Shown piece by piece: positions 8,504-18,900 of a stretch of DNA of 40,841 nt. Origin of the DNA: Balneolales bacterium (lineage in GTDB: Bacteria; Bacteroidota; Rhodothermia; Balneolales; Natronogracilivirgulaceae); NCBI GenBank assembly GCA_007132495.1, contig SLOL01000015.1, positions 1 to 40,841 on the forward strand, read 5' to 3'. The position numbers were made by a program, and so were the translations under genes. Positions within the stretch are counted from its first letter, which is position 1. The number at the start of each line of letters is the position of its first letter. The notes below the pieces were generated by a model that saw only the letters and a list, made by a program, of their open reading frames with translations, searched no databases and was not told the origin of the DNA.

Positions 8504-8542
8504 AAAAAAGGGGCCATGGCCGTTGGGCCATACCCCCTTTTG
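8504..8542 (-). terminator. Rho-independent terminator of doxX
   Basis: On the minus strand an AAAAGGGG arm pairs with CCCCTTTT across a loop that itself contains GGCC repeats, and ends in a T run (complement of A at 8504-8509). It begins 25 nt after the doxX stop and ends just before the next minus-strand gene start, so it insulates doxX from the YdjM-like gene. Confidence 0.78.
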
Positions 8543-8566
8543 ATGCATGTTATTAGCAGATCCGGA

Positions 8567-8965
8567 TCAGGATTTTTGCAATTTGTCGTCAAATGAATAC
8601 CTGCCGCTTCCCATCAAAGCCAAACCGACATTTGCCAGCAACAGCATCAGATCAAGACGGTAGGCCGAAAAATCCTGTCCGACTTTGGTGGTCAGTATCG
8701 CTACAACCATAATTATGGCAAGGAGTATGGCGGGAATGCGAATGTAGGCTCCGGCCAGAACCATGATTCCACCTGCAAATTCAACAATAGCTACAACCCA
8801 GGCCATTAAGCCCGCCAGTGGAATGCCGATATCACCAAAAAAACCCTGTACACCTTCGATTCCGGTAAGCTTTCCCCAACCGGCTACGATGAAAATGATG
8901 CCGACGCCCAAACGTAACAGCAGTACGGCAATATCTTTATTTTGATTCGTAGTCAGATTGCTCAT
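8567..8965 (-). CDS. DoxX family membrane protein
   Basis: A 132-residue protein with four hydrophobic helices and the DoxX family pattern: LLLRLGVGIIFIVAGWGKLTG near the N-terminus, GLMAWVVAIVEFAGGIMVLAGAY in the middle and DLMLLLANVGLALMGSGRYS near the end. DoxX-type proteins are inner-membrane proteins of poorly defined redox role; some act with thiol or sulfide oxidation. AGAGG lies just ahead of the ATG at 8965. It is transcribed alone, with its own terminator, divergent from the region before the DUF1684 gene. Confidence 0.9.
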   Translation of the reverse strand: MSNLTTNQNKDIAVLLLRLGVGIIFIVAGWGKLTGIEGVQGFFGDIGIPLAGLMAWVVAIVEFAGGIMVLAGAYIRIPAILLAIIMVVAILTTKVGQDFSAYRLDLMLLLANVGLALMGSGRYSFDDKLQKS

Positions 8966-9336
8966 GATTAACCTCTGTATTATTTATTGTATGGAGTGTT
9001 GTGTAACGACTATCCGCTATAACATTCCCGTGAAACTGATCATTCGCATATGCTTGAAATCTTTTGGCAAGAAGGGAATAAATAAACAGATAAAAGAAAT
9101 TTAATAGCTGATCAGTAAAATGATTGATATATTATGCAAGATTTTTTCAGAAAATTGTGTAAGGAACGACCCATTTTGTGCTCTATTACTATGAAGGCCT
9201 GGAATCACTCCTGTTAAAGGATGATTCTATGCTAACAGACCTGAACGTGGATCGGGCATTGACCTGCCCGATCCTTATTTTTTTTTGCATAATCAGGCGC
9301 CTTGCCCGTTTCTTGTTCAGGTTGTAGCGAAAATTT
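8966..9336. other. Intergenic region with orphan terminator
   Basis: A 371-bp AT-rich region between doxX (minus) and the DUF1684 gene (plus). It contains a strong plus-strand terminator at 9250-9286 with no annotated plus-strand gene before it. It also has very short plus-strand ORFs: eight codons at 9191-9217, and one starting at 9229 that reads through the terminator. It may hold a small RNA or an attenuator leader; no definite promoter was recognised. Confidence 0.4.
9250..9286 (+). terminator. Rho-independent terminator without an assigned gene
   Basis: A perfect 9-bp stem, GATCGGGCA (9250-9258) with TGCCCGATC (9265-9273), closes a 6-nt loop and is followed by C, TTA and a run of T to about 9286. 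The structure is as good as any terminator in the window, but the nearest plus-strand gene upstream ends at 7454. It is 51 nt before the start of the DUF1684 gene. Confidence 0.8.
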
Positions 9337-10395
9337 GTGATTTATAAATTAAGAACTGGTCTGATCGTTTTGCATATTCATCATTTTACGGGCAGATTGG
9401 CCCTCTTTGCCATTCTGTTGTTATCGTTTTTTTATAGTTCGGCATGGTCGATGAATCCGGCTTCGGAGACTAATGCGCCACCCCGTAACACGGAAGCAAA
9501 CCAGCTCCACAGTACGATAGAAACCCGGGCTGCTGACAATGACAACCCGGCATTTGAGGAGTTTGAATCCGAGGAAGCTTATTTTGAATATGTTGAGGAT
9601 TGGCACCGAAACAGAGTGGAAATCCTCAAAGAGGATCAGGGGTGGCTGCGACTCACCGGACTCTATTGGCTTCGTGACGGGGAGCAGATGTTCGGAAGCG
9701 GGGAGCAGGCAAGAATTCGTTTTCCGGAAGGCTCGATTCCGGATTTTGCCGGAATTTTTGAACTGAGACAGGATACGGTGGTCATGCGGGTCGCAGGGAA
9801 TGTTGATATCCGGGACCAGCGCGGTCAAAGGATAAGAGAGAATACCATTTTTACACCGGAGGAAGCCCTGGAACTGAATTATCGGTCCCTCACCTGGTTC
9901 GTGGTTCAGCGGGATGACCGGTTCGGCATCCGCCTCTACGATGACAACAGTCCGCACCTGCAGCATTTTGACGGCATCGACCGATTTGAAGTAGACAAGG
10001 AGTGGCGGGTACTGGCCGATTTTACCCCGCATGATGAGGGTGCGACCATGGAGATCGAAAATGTGCTCGGACAGATGATCGAATGGGATGTGGCCGGAAC
10101 ACTGACCTTTAACGCTATGGGTGAGGAAGTGTCCATCCTGGCTCTGGGTACCGGAGACCGGCTTTTTATTCCGTTTGCCGATGCCACTTCGGGTGACGAG
10201 ACGTATCCGGCCGGACGCTATGTCTACATCGACCGGCCCGGTCCCGGCGAACCGGCCATCATCGACTTCAATGTCTCATACAATCCTCCCTGTGCGATCA
10301 ATCCCTATACCACTTGTCCGCTTCCGCCGGAACAGAACCGGCTGGATATTCCCATACGTGCCGGCGAAATGCATTATGAGATGTACGAGGAGTAG
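9337..10395 (+). CDS. DUF1684 domain protein, exported
   Basis: Belongs to the DUF1684 family, whose function is unknown. The family core is clear: WLRLTGLYWLRDGEQMFGS near residue 102, RLYDDNSPHLQHFDGIDRF near 202, FADATSGDETYPAGRYVY near 284. The final DFNVSYNPPCAINPYTTC and PLPPEQNRL include the two conserved Cys. The first about 38 residues are a hydrophobic export signal. The frame opens with a GTG at 9337 and no ATG precedes it; the next ATG is Met39, inside or after the signal, so GTG (or a nearby TTG) is the likely start. Transcribed alone. Confidence 0.85.
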   Translation: MIYKLRTGLIVLHIHHFTGRLALFAILLLSFFYSSAWSMNPASETNAPPRNTEANQLHSTIETRAADNDNPAFEEFESEEAYFEYVEDWHRNRVEILKEDQGWLRLTGLYWLRDGEQMFGSGEQARIRFPEGSIPDFAGIFELRQDTVVMRVAGNVDIRDQRGQRIRENTIFTPEEALELNYRSLTWFVVQRDDRFGIRLYDDNSPHLQHFDGIDRFEVDKEWRVLADFTPHDEGATMEIENVLGQMIEWDVAGTLTFNAMGEEVSILALGTGDRLFIPFADATSGDETYPAGRYVYIDRPGPGEPAIIDFNVSYNPPCAINPYTTCPLPPEQNRLDIPIRAGEMHYEMYEE

Positions 10396-10471
10396 CACTC
10401 CGGGCCCCCTTTCATATGCCATAAGTTGTGTGGTAAGAAGAACAGATCGTTCACACAGGTGCCGGGGGTAG

Positions 10472-12232
10472 TTACCCGAGCCGTTTCATCAGCTCTTCGA
10501 GCGAAAATGTATTCAGGATGCGCTGTGCCGGGAAGCCGGCTTTTCGCGCGGTTCCGATGCCATAGCGGACATCATCCAGACCTTCCTCGCTGTGAGCATC
10601 CGGACATACGGCACTCATCAGATTCACCTCCCGCGCTTTCCGGCCATACCTCCAGTCAAGATCCAGCCGTCGTGGATTGGCATTGATCTCGATAGCGGTG
10701 TTGTGTTCGGCTGCAAACGGGATCAGCCGGTTGAGATCCGCTTTGCTGCCTTCGCGCTGCAGCAGAAGCCGTCCGGTAGGGTGACCGAGCATATGGAGAT
10801 GCGGGTGGGCGGCGGCCCGCATCAATCGGTCCAGCATCTTATCCGGCGGATTCTCCAGCCCGAAATGAACACTTCCGATGACCAGGTCGAACCCTTTCAG
10901 CACCTCATCAGGGTAGTCGAGTTTGCCGTCGGAAAGAATATCCGACTCAATGCCCTTCAGAATATAAAAATCCGTGCCTCTTTGCGCGTATTCGTTGTTA
11001 ATGACGTCGATCTCTTTCCACTGCTCGTATACGCGATCAACAGTCAGTCCACCGGCATAGGCCGCTGTCCGGGAGTGGTCGGTGATAGCGAGATAGCGGT
11101 AACCGCGCCGGGTGCAGGCTTTTGCCATCTCACGAATAGATCGTTTGCCGTCGCTCCAGGTAGTGTGAGCATGAATAATGCCCTGCAAATCGCGCAGCTC
11201 GACCAGATCTGGAGATATTCCGCCTTCGGCCAGTTCAAATTCCCCGTGACCTTCCCGCAGTTCAGGAGGGATGTATGCCAGATTGAGATGGCGGTAGATA
11301 TCCGTTTCGGAATCCACCGGCAACGGACGGTTAAAATCGGCCTGGTTATCGGCGTTCTGGTGAAATAACCCGTATTCGTTGAGTTGAAGATTCCGGGTAC
11401 GGGCTCTCTGGCGCATCGCCACATTGTGTTCCTTGCTGCCGGTGAAATACATGAGTGCAGCCGGATAATGTTCAGGATCGACGATGCGGAGATCGACCTG
11501 ACGCCCTTCGCCGGTACGTACCGAACTTTTCGTGGTGCCCCGGCCCAGAACTTCCACCACCTCGGAATTGCGCACAAAGCGTTCCATGATGTTTTCGGAA
11601 TGAACCTCTTGGGCGGCAACGAGTATGTCGATATCTCCGATGGTTTCGGAGGCTCGGCGAAGTGAACCGGCAACCGAAACCTGCTCTACCCCTTCGGCAT
11701 CCGACAGGATACCAACAAAGGAGTCGGCAATGATTTCCGCTTCATCCACCCGGCAACGCTCGGCAAACTGCTCCATCCACCTGATGGACTTGAGTATGTT
11801 TTCCGCCGACTTCTGTCCCAGTCCCGGCAGTGATGCGACCGAGCCATCTTTGCACCGGTCTTTTAATTCTGTTATTTCGGTGATGTTGAGTGCCTTGTGG
11901 ATCTTGAAAATTTTTTTGGGCCCCAGACCGGATATCTTCAGCCAGGAAAAAAGCCCCGAAGGGACCTGTTCAAGCAATTTCTCGCGAACGGGAATCGACC
12001 CTGTTTCGGCGTAGATGTAGAGATCTTCGGCGATGGAGTTGCCGATTCCCTTTAAAGTTGTAAGTGTTTGTTTTTCAATATACTGGTTGATATCACCATC
12101 CAGGTTTTCGATCGTTCGCGCGGCGCGGTCGAAGGCCATGGCGCGAAAATCGTTTTCTCCGGCAAGTCGCATCAGTGTGGCGATCTCCTCCAACAGGGCT
12201 GCCACTTCGTCTTTTTGCAGCGAATGAGACAT
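10472..12232 (-). CDS. polX: DNA polymerase X (PolX) with C-terminal PHP domain
   Basis: Bacterial family X polymerase, which fills short gaps in base-excision repair and end joining; the PHP domain adds a metal-dependent 3'-5' exonuclease. I start at the ATG at 12232 (MSHSLQKDEVAALLEEI), which gives 586 residues, the usual length of about 570-590; a longer frame to 12322 adds 30 unlikely residues. Helix-hairpin-helix motifs are near LKGIGNSIAEDL and LPGLGQKSAENIL. The nucleotidyltransferase motif GSLRRASETIGDIDIL gives catalytic Asp200 and Asp202, with Asp247 in VDLRI. The PHP motifs are HAH (354-356), ITDHS (383-387), IESD, GHPTGR and PDAHS, all present. Divergent from addBA. Confidence 0.95.
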   Translation of the reverse strand: MSHSLQKDEVAALLEEIATLMRLAGENDFRAMAFDRAARTIENLDGDINQYIEKQTLTTLKGIGNSIAEDLYIYAETGSIPVREKLLEQVPSGLFSWLKISGLGPKKIFKIHKALNITEITELKDRCKDGSVASLPGLGQKSAENILKSIRWMEQFAERCRVDEAEIIADSFVGILSDAEGVEQVSVAGSLRRASETIGDIDILVAAQEVHSENIMERFVRNSEVVEVLGRGTTKSSVRTGEGRQVDLRIVDPEHYPAALMYFTGSKEHNVAMRQRARTRNLQLNEYGLFHQNADNQADFNRPLPVDSETDIYRHLNLAYIPPELREGHGEFELAEGGISPDLVELRDLQGIIHAHTTWSDGKRSIREMAKACTRRGYRYLAITDHSRTAAYAGGLTVDRVYEQWKEIDVINNEYAQRGTDFYILKGIESDILSDGKLDYPDEVLKGFDLVIGSVHFGLENPPDKMLDRLMRAAAHPHLHMLGHPTGRLLLQREGSKADLNRLIPFAAEHNTAIEINANPRRLDLDWRYGRKAREVNLMSAVCPDAHSEEGLDDVRYGIGTARKAGFPAQRILNTFSLEELMKRLG

Positions 12233-12426
12233 AACGAAATTTCGGTATCGGTCGGTTTTTTTTGCGTCAACCGACTTGCCGCCCCTGGTTGGTAACAGGA
12301 CAGATAGTCGGTCACGGTACAAGGTAACAGAAAGATATCAGTTATCACATTCTTGAGTCAAAATCCTGAAATTGGCATTTTATATCACCGACAGTTTTGC
12401 TAACCTGCGGCAGTGCGGTACAGCAG

Positions 12427-12552
12427 ATGCAAGTCAGGCGTGATCGCCGGCTGCCGTTACCGTATTCCGGAGAGATGCTTGCATTGTTGAAGGATCTGAT
12501 TGCTCAGCTGAAGGACATATTAACAGGTATTAACCCCGATGTGGAAACGTGA
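12427..12552 (+). CDS. Possible short ORF (41 residues) overlapping the addB start
   Basis: A short ATG-initiated frame whose last 25 codons would make an amphipathic helix (around MLALLKDLIAQLKDIL). It overlaps the addB start codon by 14 nt in another frame, an arrangement seen with translationally coupled leader ORFs. No homology is recognised and no clear ribosome binding site is visible. It could be chance. Confidence 0.25.
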   Translation: MQVRRDRRLPLPYSGEMLALLKDLIAQLKDILTGINPDVET

Positions 12553-15500
12553 AATAACAGACCGGGATCCCGCTGTGATGTGGGATCATCTGCTTGAGGA
12601 GGCTTCACCGTCAGATGCCCTGATCCTGGTGAATAACCTGTTGATGGAGCGAGAGGTACGTCGAAAATGGCAGCGAGACAAGCAGGGGTTGGCTCCGGAT
12701 ATCCGCACGCTGACATCGTGGCTGGAAGAGTTGGCACTGCATACACTGGATGAACAGGATATCCCGAAAGTTATTCTTTCGGTTGAGGAGCGTTCGTTAT
12801 GGCTTGAACAATGGCTTTCCGGCCACGAAAGAAAGGATTTCCGCCGCTTTGCAGGGAGGAGTTCCGTGACAGCCATATCCAATATCATCGGCGAACTGTA
12901 TCGCGAGAATCAGCACCCCGGAGCTTTGCTGCAGTTTTTGCATCGGCATGGATCTGACGGGCCGGGGACGCCGGAGACAAGGTCGGAACCCGGGACGGTA
13001 TTGCGAAAAGCCACGAACAAATGGCAACAAAATGCGAAAAATTTGCAACAAGATGCGAAAAGCTTGCAACAAGACGCGAACGGCAGCAGGTCAAAGGCAT
13101 CGCAGCTACTTCTTGCGGAACTGTTGTCGGACTACGAGCAAAAACTTGCTGAAAATAACTGGATGGACCAGGAGCAGCTTATTGCCAAAATGAGCCGGTT
13201 CGATCTTCGTCATGTTCGACACAGGAAATGGATTTTTTATCTGATGGATGAGATCGAGCCTCTCCAGGAGCGGGTATTGCAATTGATAGCGGAGATGAAT
13301 GGACCGGAGATGGTCGCCATCCGGCATGATGATACTGCTGATTTACCCTCCCCGGACCGGACCGGCATGGCTGTATTTCACCATCCCCGGGAAGAGCTGG
13401 AATCGGCAGTACGGCATATCATAATTCAGATCGGCACGCAGGACCTACCGCGGGAAGCAATGCAGGACCATGAAGCACCGGAAATGATGGAACAGGTTAC
13501 ATCAAAGCGGGATGGACAAAACGGATCGGCGCAGGAGGGAATGGATAGGCAGTTGAGAGAGGGCCGGCACTCCATTGGCACCCGTTTTGACGATTTTGTG
13601 ATTCTGACCGGCGACCTGTCACTGTATGAGGATATGGTGCCGGCGTTGTCGGATCGTTTCGGGGTTCCGCTATATGTCAGCCGGGGGCCGGCACTTATCA
13701 GCCATCCCTTTATCCGCAGAATTTTGATATATCTCAAACTGGATCATAACGAGTTCCAGATTGATGATGTATTCCGGGTGTTTGCCGATAACCGGCTGGT
13801 GCTGCCCGATCTGAAGGATAATGACGAGCAAAAAGCACCTAATATTCGCCATTTTTCGCAGTTTTGCCGGGCGTACAATTTCCGGACACTTCAGGAGGCT
13901 TCGGAGGGGATGGACCGTGTCTTTGACAGCCTGCTGGAGCATATTGTCTATGAGGAGGATGAAGAAAGAGAAGAGCGGCGTCGCGATGGACTTCGCCGGG
14001 ATCGTCTGTTCTATGCAGATGTGATCCGGCATCTGGAAGCACTGCGAACTCATTATAAGACCCCGGAGCGGCAGCCGCTAAGGGAATGGGTGGCATGGAT
14101 CAGAGGTCTGCTGGACCTGCAGGCCGACCTGATGAGCCGCGAAGCCAATGAAGCCCGGCACCTGCTGGAGATTATTCTTGAAAAACTTGCCGCTGCGCAG
14201 GATCGTATCGGACTCACCCGCAAGATCAGCCGCTTTGATTTTTTCAAGCTTCTGGAACTGCGGCTGAAAGAGACCCGGGAGCGACCTGCCGAACAGCCGG
14301 GCGGAGTTCTGCTGACCGAAGTCCGTCATCTGCCGGAGGTTCATGACAAGATTGTGTTTGTGCTGGGAATGCACGAAGACGGCTTCCCGAAGTCCGAGCG
14401 GCCCGATTTTCTGCAGTTTCGATACGAAAAGGCGATCCGGCACCTCACCGGCCGCGAGGGTACTGAATCTCATGATCTTGCACGGAAGCAGCTTGACCGG
14501 CTCCTTGCCTCATCGATGTTCCGTTATCTGAGTCGACCTGCCTATGTGGGGCAAAAACAGGTGATGCCGTCGCCGTTGTGGCTGGATCTGGAAGAACGCC
14601 GGACACCGGCAGCCGGAAAGGCCGGCAGCGGAAAGGAAGCGCCGAAAACATGGCCTTACAGGCATCTGTCGGGTGACGACTTCCGCACATCGTGGCTCAT
14701 AACAAAACGGGATGCCGGTGAGTGGCTGGTCAGGCAACGTGCACCCTCTGCCGTATCCCGAATTCCGGAAGAGATGCAGGCGACTGGCAAGCATTATCTG
14801 ATCTCGGCACTGGCTGAAAAGCAGCGCAGGGATGTCAACAGTATGGGCCGTTATGACGGAATAATCGATCAGGGGATTATGGATCGCTGGTGGGAACAGC
14901 AGGGGCTGGGGAACCGGATGACCATGAGCATCAGCCGGCTGGATACGTTCGCCACTTCTCCCCAGGAATACTTTTTCCGGTATGTTCTTCGCTTGCAGCC
15001 GCTCCACGAGTATTGCGACGATGCAGAATCAAATATCAAAGGGGCATTGCTTCACCATATTTTACAGGATTTTTATACCGAAACCGGGCAGGAGGGTCCG
15101 CCGGTATGGCCTGCCGATGATCCTGAGGCTGCCCGGAAACGGATGGACAGCATCCGGGAGCGACTGGTCGACGACTACCACCATCAGCTCGGCAATCCCG
15201 AAAGTCCGTTTCCCGGAATCCTGAAGAATAATCTGGAGCGGGTAACCCGTCGATTTGTGGAACTGGAGCAGGAATATCATCCGTATCTTGCAGACGGGCT
15301 GGATGATTTGCGTCCGGCCGGTTTCTATCCGGATTCCGGTTTTACCATGGAGCAACGCTGGTCGTTTGAAAAACCGGTGGATGCATTCACCGTGGCATTT
15401 CACGGAAAAATCGACCGGATTGATATTACGGCTGACGGAAAAAAAGCGTTGATATATGACTACAAGTCGGGGGGAGCCGGTGTGCAAACGTACCGGGGTA

Positions 15501-15988
15501 AAATTCTCAACGGATTGAGCTTTCAGCTTCCGGTTTACGGAATGTATCTGCACAATAACGGGATTCCGTATTTCCTGGCAGGATATTACAAACTTCCGGT
15601 TAACGGAAAAGTGAAGGATATCGAACGTATCTTTTCAATGGGCTCTGCGGAGTTGGTGGACGATGGTCAACTGTTTGGAAAAGGCGGTAAGCGCCTCAAA
15701 AGATCGCTTCAATATAAATCGGCAGAAGCGATGGCTGATTTTATGGCCGCTACTCATGAATTGCGGATCACCTGGATCGTACAGGCCATGAGACGAGGTC
15801 ATTTTCATGTGACGCTCACCGGAGAACCGGGGTGGTCGGATTTTCGCCACATTACCCGGCATGAAGATCGTATCCAGATGCAGCGAAAGAACATTGAACG
15901 GACACGAAGAAAGAATAAGGGCATGGAATTCGAACTGGATCGCTATTATCTGAACGAACCGTTTTGGGAGGATGCCGCCGATGAGTGA
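12539..15988 (+). CDS. AddB-like nuclease subunit of a helicase-nuclease (PD-(D/E)XK family)
   Basis: Probable partner of the AddA-like protein in a RecBCD/AddAB-type double-strand break resection complex. The 1149 residues resemble AddB-type proteins: an inactive helicase-like N-terminal region without a recognisable Walker A, and a C-terminal RecB-like nuclease domain. That domain shows a Gln/His helix (KGALLHHILQDFY), Asp in KIDRIDI and the catalytic IYDYKSG (Asp974, Lys976). I see no four-Cys iron-sulfur pattern like that of Bacillus AddB. Residues about 162-182 contain three copies of a QQxAKxL heptad encoded by a 21-bp tandem repeat. It overlaps the next gene by a few nt. Exact subfamily name is uncertain. 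Confidence 0.82.
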   Translation: MWKREITDRDPAVMWDHLLEEASPSDALILVNNLLMEREVRRKWQRDKQGLAPDIRTLTSWLEELALHTLDEQDIPKVILSVEERSLWLEQWLSGHERKDFRRFAGRSSVTAISNIIGELYRENQHPGALLQFLHRHGSDGPGTPETRSEPGTVLRKATNKWQQNAKNLQQDAKSLQQDANGSRSKASQLLLAELLSDYEQKLAENNWMDQEQLIAKMSRFDLRHVRHRKWIFYLMDEIEPLQERVLQLIAEMNGPEMVAIRHDDTADLPSPDRTGMAVFHHPREELESAVRHIIIQIGTQDLPREAMQDHEAPEMMEQVTSKRDGQNGSAQEGMDRQLREGRHSIGTRFDDFVILTGDLSLYEDMVPALSDRFGVPLYVSRGPALISHPFIRRILIYLKLDHNEFQIDDVFRVFADNRLVLPDLKDNDEQKAPNIRHFSQFCRAYNFRTLQEASEGMDRVFDSLLEHIVYEEDEEREERRRDGLRRDRLFYADVIRHLEALRTHYKTPERQPLREWVAWIRGLLDLQADLMSREANEARHLLEIILEKLAAAQDRIGLTRKISRFDFFKLLELRLKETRERPAEQPGGVLLTEVRHLPEVHDKIVFVLGMHEDGFPKSERPDFLQFRYEKAIRHLTGREGTESHDLARKQLDRLLASSMFRYLSRPAYVGQKQVMPSPLWLDLEERRTPAAGKAGSGKEAPKTWPYRHLSGDDFRTSWLITKRDAGEWLVRQRAPSAVSRIPEEMQATGKHYLISALAEKQRRDVNSMGRYDGIIDQGIMDRWWEQQGLGNRMTMSISRLDTFATSPQEYFFRYVLRLQPLHEYCDDAESNIKGALLHHILQDFYTETGQEGPPVWPADDPEAARKRMDSIRERLVDDYHHQLGNPESPFPGILKNNLERVTRRFVELEQEYHPYLADGLDDLRPAGFYPDSGFTMEQRWSFEKPVDAFTVAFHGKIDRIDITADGKKALIYDYKSGGAGVQTYRGKILNGLSFQLPVYGMYLHNNGIPYFLAGYYKLPVNGKVKDIERIFSMGSAELVDDGQLFGKGGKRLKRSLQYKSAEAMADFMAATHELRITWIVQAMRRGHFHVTLTGEPGWSDFRHITRHEDRIQMQRKNIERTRRKNKGMEFELDRYYLNEPFWEDAADE
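13024..13085 (+). repeat. Three 21-bp tandem repeats inside the addB-like gene
   Basis: The core gcaacaa recurs at 13024, 13045 and 13066, exactly 21 bp apart, each followed by an A-rich stretch ending gcgaa. The in-frame product is three heptads of the form L-Q-Q-D-A-K-S, a Gln/Lys helix segment that is probably a linker or insertion. Confidence 0.8.
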
Positions 15989-18900
15989 ACAGCACGGGAG
16001 TCCCGATGAACGAACCGCCCGGATGCGGCGACACCGGGGACATATGGTCCTGGAGGCGGGAGCGGGAACCGGAAAAACCTATAGTTTAACCGAGCGGGTG
16101 ATCTATCAGCTTGTTGAACGGCGGGTGCCGCTAGAGCGAATACTGGCACTCACCTTTACCGACTTTGCGGCAGCCGAAATGAGAGCCCGGATTTACAAGG
16201 CGATCAACGGCAGGTTGAGCGAAGCCGGAGGAGATAACGAGGATGAAACGGCTCATCTTCAGGATACCCGCCGCCGGTTTTCCAGGAACTATATCTCAAC
16301 GTTTCACGCTTTCTGCAACCGCATCCTGCAGTATTTTCCGGACGAGCTGACCGAAATAGCGGTGTGGGATCAGCCGGTTTTTGAAGATGCAGATGGAGAA
16401 GTGCAGGACGAAGATTTGCAGGACACAGGTGTATCGGCTGCAAAACCATCGGACGCAGATGTATCGGCTGCAGATGTATCGAACACAGAACGATCGGCAA
16501 CAGGAGGAACGGCGCCCTATGGAATTCCGAATTCCCGGAACGTGGAGGGGTCATTCGAATTGCTTGGCGACTATGATGAAATCCTCCGGATGCTTGAGTG
16601 GCGCAAATCTTTCTATAAGAAATACAAAAAGCACGCCGGACTGCAGCGGCAGCTCTCACGCCTGAGGGTTTCGGATTTCGAATCGTTTATGATGGAGCTT
16701 GGCAGACTGGAAGACGGGGATCTGCACCGTATGGCCGTACTTTCTCCGCAGGATTACATCAATCTGATCAGGCGGCTCGCTGAGGTGTGGAAGAACGAAA
16801 AAATGCAGCTCGAAACCTCGCTGCTGGAAGATTTTTCTGCACATCCGGAATGGTTCGCCAATCCGGATAAACGTCCCGAAAGTTATGCGGAGATGGAAAG
16901 GCTGAAAACGAAAACCACGGGCGGGTTTCAGCAAAGAATTTTCAAAAAGAAGGAGATGGAGCCGGAAACGATTGCCGATGTGAATGACCGTGCCGTCCGG
17001 CTCTTCAAATATGCCGCTGAACTGGAAAAAGCGGAGGCGCTGTTATCAAAACCGGAACTCGTCGAACACCTGAACAACTATCCCGATCAGGACGAATTTG
17101 ACGCGGACCTGGAAGCGTACTGGAATATGCGGGATCTGTCGGAACTGGCCCTGCGCTGGCACTTCCTGATGCGTTATCAGCGTTTTGAGGAGGGGTATTT
17201 CAATTATAATGATATGATCTGGCTCACACATACGCTTTTTGACCGGAATCCGGTGGTAGTCAGGCAGATGCAGGACCGCTTTGACCAGATTCTGGTGGAC
17301 GAGTTCCAGGATACCGATCACCGGCAATGGCAGATCATCCGGAAGCTGGGGTTTGCAGGAGCGGCTGACGAGAGCCGGGACAAGGAAATACTGATTGTCG
17401 GGGATGTCAAGCAGGCGATCTACGGCTTCCGGGGGGGCGATGTGGCGATGATGCAACAGGCCCGCAATGAGCTGACGGAACGTCCCGGGTCGGTCAGGGT
17501 CATACCCCTCGACTACTCTTTCCGGTCCAATCGCACCATCACCGGGTTTGCCAATCGCCTGTTTCGGAAAATTTTTGCAGATAAATCCGGGGCGGCATCG
17601 TACGAAGCCCCCCATCAGCCGCTTTCCGTACCGTCACCCGACCTGTCTCTCCAGGCCGAGGCACAGGGTGAGATACGTGTCCTGCAAACCGGCTACGATG
17701 ACCTTAAAAAGCATGAGGATGACTGGTCGATTGCGGCGGAGGCGCTGGCCGGACATATGGCACTTCTTGAATCCCGGAGGATTGCTCGTTTTCTGAGGGA
17801 AGTTTATGACGGCCATTGGGATGCCTGCCAGCGTATTGCAGAAAAAATGCGCATGGGCGAGACGGCTGTGGGGATTTTATACCGGCGCCGCACCCATATC
17901 TATGCGATGGAGCAGGCATTGAGTGAAGCGGGACTCCCCTTCACGGTGGCCAAAGGAACCCGTTTTTATGAGCGCAGGGAGATACGTGACGCCTGGCTGC
18001 TGCTTTCGTTTCTGCTGGATGCGTACGATGATGTCTCACTGACCGGGCTCCTGCGCTCTCCCATGATATCACTATCCGACTCTGGCCTGCTGGCTATTCG
18101 TGTGGCTATGGATAATCCCGGCAATGATTATCCCAATTTCTGGAGCGCGGTGACCGATCACCGGAGCTGGTCCGGCGACCTGCTGAAAAGCGAAGACCGG
18201 TTTGTCCTTGCCCAGGGAGTCTCGTTTTTACAGCAGCTGCGCGAAAAAGTGCCGGTCCGGCGCGTCTCGGATCTGCTGGAGCAGGCTTTTTTCACCGACG
18301 GCCCGTGGTTCGGGGCGCATACCGGAGATTCCCAGGCTGCTGAAAACCTGGTCAAACTGCTGGATGTGATTCGCAATCTGGAGAGCAGCGGTCGCGGCAC
18401 CCTATTCGAGATCACGGGTTTTCTGTCCGATCGCATCCGGGAGCAGGCCCGGGACTCCGAGGCCGAACAACCCGATCCTGCGCCCATTCAGCTTATGACC
18501 ATTCACGGAGCAAAGGGGCTGCAGTTTCCGATGGTGGTTATTCCGGATATGTATGCCGGACCGAACGAGGGCGGCGTTCAGCTGAATGTTGCCGCTTCTG
18601 ATCAGGACAGCATCGCCTGGCCCGCTATCGCCTGCAAACCCGGAACACGGGAGTCGGATGACGATACCGATGACTCCTTCCTGAATGAAGTACTCAAGAC
18701 GGAGTCCCGGAAACGAAATCTGGCAGAATTGAAACGGCTTTTTTATGTGGCGGTGACAAGGGCCGAGACGCATCTGCTGTTGAGTATGGCCCGTCCGCAC
18801 AGAGCAAGCGATAACGGCACGTTTGCCGGGATGTTTGCGAAATGGCTTGGGGATCAGGATCCGGCATCTGAGACGGACGATTTTGTAGTGGAAGAGCTCA

